A stretch of DNA of 64,000 nucleotides from NCBI GenBank assembly GCA_964465145.1, contig CAYXJR010000002.1:1-64000 (forward strand). Reading direction: 5' to 3'. Source of the DNA: JAUVKA01 sp964465145 (lineage in GTDB: Bacteria; Bacteroidota; Bacteroidia; Bacteroidales; UBA12481). A model generated the notes under the pieces. The model searched no databases. It was not told where the DNA came from and saw only the letters and a list, made by a program, of their open reading frames with translations. Of the stretch, positions 59,181 through 64,000 are shown piece by piece. Position numbers and translations under genes: made by a program. Every line of letters begins with the position of its first letter. Position 1 is the stretch's first letter.

Positions 59181-59690
59181 ATGATCAATCAAGATAAAAT
59201 TTCCTTTTGGATCATTACGTTAAGTGATCGTGCAAGCAGGGGTGAATACGAAGATCTCAGCGGCCCGGGAATAGAAGGGCAGATCAAGATTTTTTTTAAG
59301 AATCAGGGCTTTGATATCAGAATAAAAAAACATTTGATTCCTGATGACCCTGAACTATTGGAAAAACTTTTAACCGAGGCCAGGGATACCGATATTAATG
59401 TTGTTTTTACAACTGGGGGAACAGGAATTGGCCCAAGGGATTTTACTCCTGATGTTGCTAAAAAAATGATTGATAAAGAAATACCCGGAGTCATGGAGAT
59501 GATCCGGGTAAAATATGGAATGGTTAAGCCAAATGCGCTCGTATCCAGGGGTGTTGCGGGAACAATGGGACATTCCCTGATTTATACTCTGCCAGGCAGC
59601 TTACGGGCTGTAGCAGAATATTGTTCAGAGATCTTACCTACTGTAATGCATTCCCTTAAGATGATTCATGGCGTAGATGACCACAATTAA
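59181..59690 (+). CDS. mogA: Molybdopterin adenylyltransferase MogA/MoaB type
   Basis: A 169-residue MogA-type enzyme that adenylates molybdopterin ahead of MoeA. SFWIITLSDRASRGEYEDLS is the N-terminal strand and active-site loop. VVFTTGGTGIGPRDFTPDV is the family signature with the catalytic Asp, and IYTLPGSLRAVAEY a later motif. It overlaps the convergent lamin-tail gene by four bases. Intact although moaA and moaC before it are remnants. Confidence 0.92.
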   Translation: MINQDKISFWIITLSDRASRGEYEDLSGPGIEGQIKIFFKNQGFDIRIKKHLIPDDPELLEKLLTEARDTDINVVFTTGGTGIGPRDFTPDVAKKMIDKEIPGVMEMIRVKYGMVKPNALVSRGVAGTMGHSLIYTLPGSLRAVAEYCSEILPTVMHSLKMIHGVDDHN

Positions 59691-60538
59691 AAGATAAGTA
59701 CTTTGGATATTTCTGTTTGTGTTCCATAGTTAATACGCACTAACCAAACTCCTTTCTCGAGCCATTCTGTTTCTATGGTTAGAGAAACTTCCTGGCAAGG
59801 GTCAGACTCGAAGATCATTATTTCTTGTCCTAACAAATTTATCAGACTAATTTCTAAATGAACCTGTTTATTCAATTGCAATTGAATATTTAAATTACCA
59901 TAGCAGGGATTAGGAAAGACTTCCAGATATTCAATTATACCAATTGGATCTGCTCCACTCGCTGATGAATTTGCAAAACCCGGACTACCCAGATCACCCT
60001 TACCAAATGGGACTGAGGCAAGGTTCCAATTATCTGGTTCGTCGTTAAATCCAGGGTCCATAAAATCAGGGTTGAGTTCCAGGGAGGCCCCGCTGTTCAC
60101 CTGCCACTCTGAATTGTATACCACTTGATCCATCACTGTACCATCAGGAAGACACAGTATAATTTCATCTTCTGAATTACCCAGCGTGAAATTAGAATAT
60201 GTATAATTTGGAGTAATCCCACCATTTTCTTCAGGGTCAGCAGACCTGGCCATCAGGAAATATTGACCGGCCAATAAGAGGATTGGTTCATCTCCTTCAA
60301 TAATAAATTGATTTGAACCATCATCTTTGACGATAAGGCCAGTCAGTAAAAGGGTTTCGTTTGTGGCATTCAGAAGCTCAACCCATTCTCCTTTTGTGTC
60401 AGATACTGCCCCCGGATTGGCCATGAATTCAGTGATCAACAGTTCTCCTGTTTTAGGAAGAATTTGTCCAGGGCTGTTTGTGGTTAGCAAAACCAGGATC
60501 ATCATTGAGATCCCGAAAGGATACAATTTATTTTTCAT
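59687..60538 (-). CDS. Secreted lamin-tail-domain protein with type IX sorting tail
   Basis: A 283-residue exported protein. The signal peptide is about 1-25 (FGISMMILVLLTTNSPGQ). A lamin-tail domain follows (about 30-150: LLITEFMANPGAVSDTKGEW, LLAGQYFLMARS, GTVMDQVVYNSEW). From about 205 there is a type IX secretion C-terminal domain (YLEVFPNPCYGNLNIQL, WLEKGVWLVRINYG) that targets proteins to the Bacteroidota cell surface. Lamin-tail domains in bacteria accompany secreted nucleases or surface proteins; no catalytic domain is present here. It shows the organism probably has a type IX system. Confidence 0.85.
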   Translation of the reverse strand: MKNKLYPFGISMMILVLLTTNSPGQILPKTGELLITEFMANPGAVSDTKGEWVELLNATNETLLLTGLIVKDDGSNQFIIEGDEPILLLAGQYFLMARSADPEENGGITPNYTYSNFTLGNSEDEIILCLPDGTVMDQVVYNSEWQVNSGASLELNPDFMDPGFNDEPDNWNLASVPFGKGDLGSPGFANSSASGADPIGIIEYLEVFPNPCYGNLNIQLQLNKQVHLEISLINLLGQEIMIFESDPCQEVSLTIETEWLEKGVWLVRINYGTQTEISKVLIF

Positions 60539-60676
60539 ATAATTCGTTTTGGTGAAACAATAGTGTTTTACTAATTAGATGCAAAAGGGTGGTGCGAATG
60601 GAAAAAATTAGTAAGGAAATTCTTCGACCGACACAATATTCGTATACTTGCGGCAAGATTAGAATTAATAAGGAAA

Positions 60677-61429
60677 ATGGATACTATACTGAATCATAGG
60701 TCGATACGTAAATATAAATCTGATCCAATACCACAGGAGATACTGGAAAACATTCTGGATGCTGGTATTCGGGCATCCAATACAGGCAATATGCAGGTGT
60801 ATAGCATTCTTGTCACCAAAGATTCCCTCATCAGGCAGAAACTTTGGGAGGCTCATTTCAAACAGGGTATGGTTTTACAAGCTCCTGTCCACCTGACATT
60901 TTGTGCCGACTTCAACCGGTTTAGCAAATGGTGCAAGTACAGGCAAGCAGATCCCGGATACGATAATTTCTTATCCTTCTTAACGGGGGCAATAGATGCT
61001 TTGCTTGCAGCCCAGAATTGCGCTATTGCTGCGGAGAAATCCGGACTTGGAATGTGCTATCTGGGAACGGTAACCTGGATGGCTGACCGAATTATTAAAA
61101 TTCTGGAATTGCCCAAATTAGTGGTCCCTGTCGCCGCTTTTACTATCGGTTATCCGGATGATAATCCTGGACTAACTGATCGCTTGCCCCGCAATGGGGT
61201 AGTTCATCAGGAAAAATATCAGGATTATTCTCCATCAGCAATTGACAAGATATACGAGGTGAAAGAATCTCTGGCTGAAAGCTTGGCCTTGCTTAAGGAA
61301 AACGACAAGGAAACTTTAGCCCAGGTATTCACCGATAACCGATATACCAGAAAGGATAACCGAAGTTTTTCCAGAAAATTTTTAGAAGTGTTGGAAAAAC
61401 AAGGTTTCATGAACAATGGAGAAATGTAA
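60677..61429 (+). CDS. Nitroreductase-family flavoprotein (NfsA-like)
   Basis: A 250-residue nitroreductase. LNHRSIRKYKSDPIPQEIL and AGIRASNTGNMQVYSILVTK carry the FMN-binding Arg and Ser/Asn residues. AAEKSGLGMCYLGTVTWMAD is the central segment, and FTIGYPDDNPGLTDRLPRNG the C-terminal NfsA-like extension. The substrate is probably a quinone, flavin or nitroaromatic compound. Its stop codon abuts the start of the Omp85-like gene, so the two are cotranscribed. Confidence 0.88.
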   Translation: MDTILNHRSIRKYKSDPIPQEILENILDAGIRASNTGNMQVYSILVTKDSLIRQKLWEAHFKQGMVLQAPVHLTFCADFNRFSKWCKYRQADPGYDNFLSFLTGAIDALLAAQNCAIAAEKSGLGMCYLGTVTWMADRIIKILELPKLVVPVAAFTIGYPDDNPGLTDRLPRNGVVHQEKYQDYSPSAIDKIYEVKESLAESLALLKENDKETLAQVFTDNRYTRKDNRSFSRKFLEVLEKQGFMNNGEM

Positions 61430-63145
61430 TTGATTATCAACCGAATCACATTGGTTTTAAGCCTTACTTTTTTTCTGCTTTTCAGCCACCAGGTTATCAG
61501 CCAGGAAAGAAGATACAGTCTGATTATTGATTTTCCTGAAAATACGGCAAATTCGGATTGGATAGGTGAAATCATCAAATCCCATTATAGAGATTCAACT
61601 GAGGTTATCCGGGCACTGGATGCATTCCGTGACCGTTATTACAGAAAGGGGTACCTTGCTGCCGGTTTTCACTCCCTGGAGGTAGGTGATTCTGTTATAA
61701 GGGTAACTTTCTATTCAGGATATTCATACCACTGGGGCCGGGTTTCCTTGCCCAGGACATATCCGCCGGGTTTCCCAAAGGTTCCCCGTTCAATAAAAGT
61801 AAAAACAGGGAAATCTATTAGCATTGAAGAAAGCGAGAATATACGTGATGCTTTTGTGGAGATGTATGAAAATAATGGCTATCCCTTTGCTTCAGTAAGG
61901 TATGACTCTATAAAAATTAAGGACAGTATTGTTGAAGCCAAGGTCTTGGTTGAGCCTGGTCAGGTAGTATTTATTGACAGTATTGTAAACAGGTCTGAGA
62001 AGGTTGTTTCGGAAAAGGTGTTGAAGCAGATAATTGGAATAAAAACCGGTCAATTATACAGCGAAAAAAAGATAATTAGGGCTGGGAAACAATTGAATAA
62101 CAGCGAAATTATTCGAATGACCCGCCCCCTTGAGGTGGGTTTTACGGATGACAAAGCATGGATATATATTAGTCCTAAAAGAAAAATGGCCAATAGTTTT
62201 GACGGGGTGATAGGCCTGGTTCCGGGAGCGGCCAATCGAGCAGGACTTGCTTTAACTGGTAGTTTAGATGTCAGACTCAGCAATCTCTTAAGGCAGGCAG
62301 AAGCATTGAACATCCGTTGGAAGGCTCCGGGAAACCAGAATCAACAGCTTAAGGCGGGGTTTGAAATTCCTTATCTCCTTGGATGGCCAATCGGTATTAC
62401 CTCATCACTCGACCTTTTAAGGAAGGACAGCAGCTACCTGAGTACCGATTGGACTTTTGGATTCCAGGTGGCTTTCCGACTTCAAAACAGGGTTGGATTT
62501 TATATCCGTCAAAAAGCCAGCAATATACTCCTTCAAACGCCAAATCCTTTACTTTCAGATGTAGGGGTGAAAATGTACGGGTTAAATTGGAATTGGCAGC
62601 AACTGGAGAATCCACTTAATCCCAGAAAAGGTTTTATGATAAGCACCGACCTTGGGGTAGGAAGTAAGAGATTGGGTAGATCAGAATCGGCAGATGGAAC
62701 AAGTGTATATTGGGAAGGCCGCAGTGATGCAGACTGTTTCATACCGCTGGGTAAATTCTTGGTGTTAAATATTGGTGGACAGGGAGGATACTTGCAAGGG
62801 GGGCAGGTTTATGACAATGAAAGGTTTAGAACTGGAGGGATTTATTCTCTCCGAGGGTTTGATGAGGAAAGCATTCTGGCAGATTCTTTTGTATTAGGAA
62901 CCCTGGAACTGAGGTACCTTTTCAGTAGAAATTCCAACTTTCATCTTTTCATGGACGGGGGAAGATGGTGGAGCAAGATTTCAGACTTATCACGTAAAGG
63001 GACCCCCATTGGGTTTGGAGCAGGTGTGGCGCTGGAAACAAGGGCAGGTATCCTATTGCTGGATTATGCCTTAGGTGTTTCTGAGGATATTCCCCTGAGC
63101 ATACGTAATGGCAAAATTCATTTAGGAATAAAAAGCTTATTTTAG
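61430..63145 (+). CDS. Omp85-family outer-membrane protein (BamA/TamA-like)
   Basis: A 571-residue outer-membrane protein. It must start at TTG 61430, directly after the nitroreductase stop, because the signal peptide (LVLSLTFFLLFSHQVISQ) contains no Met. POTRA-like domains cover about 25-235 (FRDRYYRKGYLAAGFHSLEV, FVEMYENNGYPFASVRYDSI). The C-terminal barrel of about 320 residues has the Omp85 motif SLRGFDEESI near 482 and ends in a phenylalanine (GIKSLF). It is shorter than BamA and resembles the accessory Omp85 proteins of Bacteroidota; role in membrane assembly or secretion is not determined. Confidence 0.85.
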   Translation: MIINRITLVLSLTFFLLFSHQVISQERRYSLIIDFPENTANSDWIGEIIKSHYRDSTEVIRALDAFRDRYYRKGYLAAGFHSLEVGDSVIRVTFYSGYSYHWGRVSLPRTYPPGFPKVPRSIKVKTGKSISIEESENIRDAFVEMYENNGYPFASVRYDSIKIKDSIVEAKVLVEPGQVVFIDSIVNRSEKVVSEKVLKQIIGIKTGQLYSEKKIIRAGKQLNNSEIIRMTRPLEVGFTDDKAWIYISPKRKMANSFDGVIGLVPGAANRAGLALTGSLDVRLSNLLRQAEALNIRWKAPGNQNQQLKAGFEIPYLLGWPIGITSSLDLLRKDSSYLSTDWTFGFQVAFRLQNRVGFYIRQKASNILLQTPNPLLSDVGVKMYGLNWNWQQLENPLNPRKGFMISTDLGVGSKRLGRSESADGTSVYWEGRSDADCFIPLGKFLVLNIGGQGGYLQGGQVYDNERFRTGGIYSLRGFDEESILADSFVLGTLELRYLFSRNSNFHLFMDGGRWWSKISDLSRKGTPIGFGAGVALETRAGILLLDYALGVSEDIPLSIRNGKIHLGIKSLF

Positions 63146-63179
63146 AGCTAATTATTGAAAATATTAACTTGATATTATA

Positions 63180-63941
63180 ATGCCAAAATTAGTTTTCATC
63201 TCTGGTGCTACGGCCGGTATTGGCAAAGCTACCGCCACCCTTCTGGCTTCTGAAGGATATAATCTTATAATTAATGGTAGAAGAGAAAGTGTTTTACGGG
63301 ATTTAGAAAATGAACTCCGGGCAAAATTTGGTATCAAATGCTGGTCTCTCCCTTTCGATGTGCAGAGCAGATCCCAGATGAACGAAGCGTTTGACAATCT
63401 GCCAGAGGATTTGAGAAATATTGACATTCTGGTCAATAATGCGGGACTGGCAGCTGGCCTGGACCCTGTGCATGAGGGTGATTGGGAGGATTGGGACCAG
63501 ATGATAAATACTAACATTAAAGGACTTCTTTACCTAACCCGATTAATAAGTCCGGGTATGGTGGCAAGGGAGTCAGGACATATCATAAACATTACTTCGA
63601 TTGCAGGTAAAGAGGTTTATAGCCGGTCGGCTGTCTATTGTGCTACCAAGCACGCCATCGATGCCTTCACCAAAGGACTGAGGATTGATCTGGTTCCATA
63701 TAATATAAAAATAACCTCTATTGCTCCCGGTGCCGTTGAGACCGAATTTAGTATTGTCCGTTTTAAGGGTGATCGCGAGAAGGCAGATCGGGTTTATCAA
63801 GGGTTTGAACCACTTTTAGGCCAGGATATTGCTGAGGCAATATTATTTGCTATCAGCCGTCCGGCCCATGTTAATATCAGTGATATTCTCATCATGCCCA
63901 CAGCCCAGGCCAATACCACCACCCTGATTCGCAAACAGTAG
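63180..63941 (+). CDS. Short-chain dehydrogenase/reductase (YdfG-like)
   Basis: A 253-residue classical SDR. ISGATAGIGKATATLLASEG is the dinucleotide site and NGRRES suggests NADP preference. ILVNNAGLAAGLDP is the structural NNAG motif. The catalytic residues are the Ser of NITSIAGKEVY and the YxxxK of VYCATKH. GAVETEFSIVRF is the substrate loop. Members close to YdfG reduce serine-type 3-hydroxy acids or malonic semialdehyde. The substrate here is not determined. Confidence 0.9.
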   Translation: MPKLVFISGATAGIGKATATLLASEGYNLIINGRRESVLRDLENELRAKFGIKCWSLPFDVQSRSQMNEAFDNLPEDLRNIDILVNNAGLAAGLDPVHEGDWEDWDQMINTNIKGLLYLTRLISPGMVARESGHIINITSIAGKEVYSRSAVYCATKHAIDAFTKGLRIDLVPYNIKITSIAPGAVETEFSIVRFKGDREKADRVYQGFEPLLGQDIAEAILFAISRPAHVNISDILIMPTAQANTTTLIRKQ

Positions 63942-63961
63942 ATAGTAAATTTTAATTGAAG

Positions 63962-64000
63962 ATGGCTGTTACACCCTATAATACAGGGCAGAGCAAGAAG
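63962..64000 (+). CDS. ubiE: Start of a probable demethylmenaquinone methyltransferase (cut by window end)
   Basis: The last 13 codons of the window read MAVTPYNTGQSKK from an ATG 20 bases after the SDR stop. This resembles the N-terminus of Bacteroidota UbiE/MenG proteins (VxPY...SKKEQV). If right, it performs the last methylation of menaquinone and matches mqnB and mqnD at 14.8-16.3 kb. Only a short piece is visible. Confidence 0.45.
   Translation, partial: MAVTPYNTGQSKK

Overview
The window looks like a chromosomal segment of an anaerobic or micro-aerophilic member of the Bacteroidota (Bacteroidales/Marinilabiliales-like). This is an inference from content. Tandem OmpH/Skp chaperone genes lie beside murI. 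Several promoters resemble the Bacteroidota TAnnTTTG box. There are many SPII lipoproteins with Bacteroidota-type domains (FISUMP, 6-bladed propeller, lamin-tail plus type IX sorting tail). Menaquinone is made by the futalosine route (mqnB, mqnD, and the first codons of a probable ubiE/menG at the right edge). Ferredoxin-linked enzymes are prominent (KorAB, a tungsten-type aldehyde oxidoreductase). I saw no tRNA, rRNA, CRISPR array, insertion sequence or prophage.

Layout. 0-2 kb: ompH-ompH-murI. 2.3-5.2 kb: korAB with a structured leader and a strong terminator. 5.3-11.6 kb: two large paralogues that join degenerate receiver domains to a PEP-synthase-type ATP-grasp domain, the first carrying a one-base frameshift; then gdhA. 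13-14.7 kb: fabD and folE on the minus strand. 14.8-19.5 kb: mqnB, mqnD and a split lanthipeptide dehydratase with a possible 30-residue peptide. 19.5-22.8 kb: two lipoproteins and a MATE pump. 23.2-27.3 kb: a compact minus-strand corrinoid methyl-transfer operon (corrinoid protein, UroD-thioredoxin fusion, G3E GTPase, homocysteine methyltransferase). 28.8-33.6 kb: a 1078-residue fused flavo-iron-sulfur oxidoreductase divergent from a membrane-anchored reductive-dehalogenase-like protein. 33.6-42 kb: envelope genes, a P5C dehydrogenase, an ECF sigma/anti-sigma/DUF4097-like set, and thiS/thiF-like genes. 42.3-47 kb: aldehyde:ferredoxin oxidoreductase, a second MATE pump, the remnant of a tungstate importer, and a TiaS-like protein. 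48.4-55.7 kb: an RND-adaptor-RND efflux operon. 55.9-64 kb: a propeller lipoprotein with a Cys-rich secreted protein, moeA, collapsed moaA/moaC remnants, mogA, a lamin-tail protein, a nitroreductase, an Omp85 protein and an SDR.

The most striking pattern is a set of genes reduced to their two ends by internal deletion. Two Fe/Mn superoxide dismutases, the wtpA...wtpC tungstate importer and moaA...moaC are affected, while their neighbours (AOR, moeA, mogA) are intact. It suggests loss of oxygen defence and erosion of tungsten/molybdenum cofactor supply, or a systematic assembly problem; raw reads would decide. The strongest candidates for undescribed systems are the paired receiver/ATP-grasp proteins (5.3-11.6 kb) and the UroD-thioredoxin corrinoid operon (23.2-27.3 kb). 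All functional assignments rest on motif recognition by eye; no database search was run.
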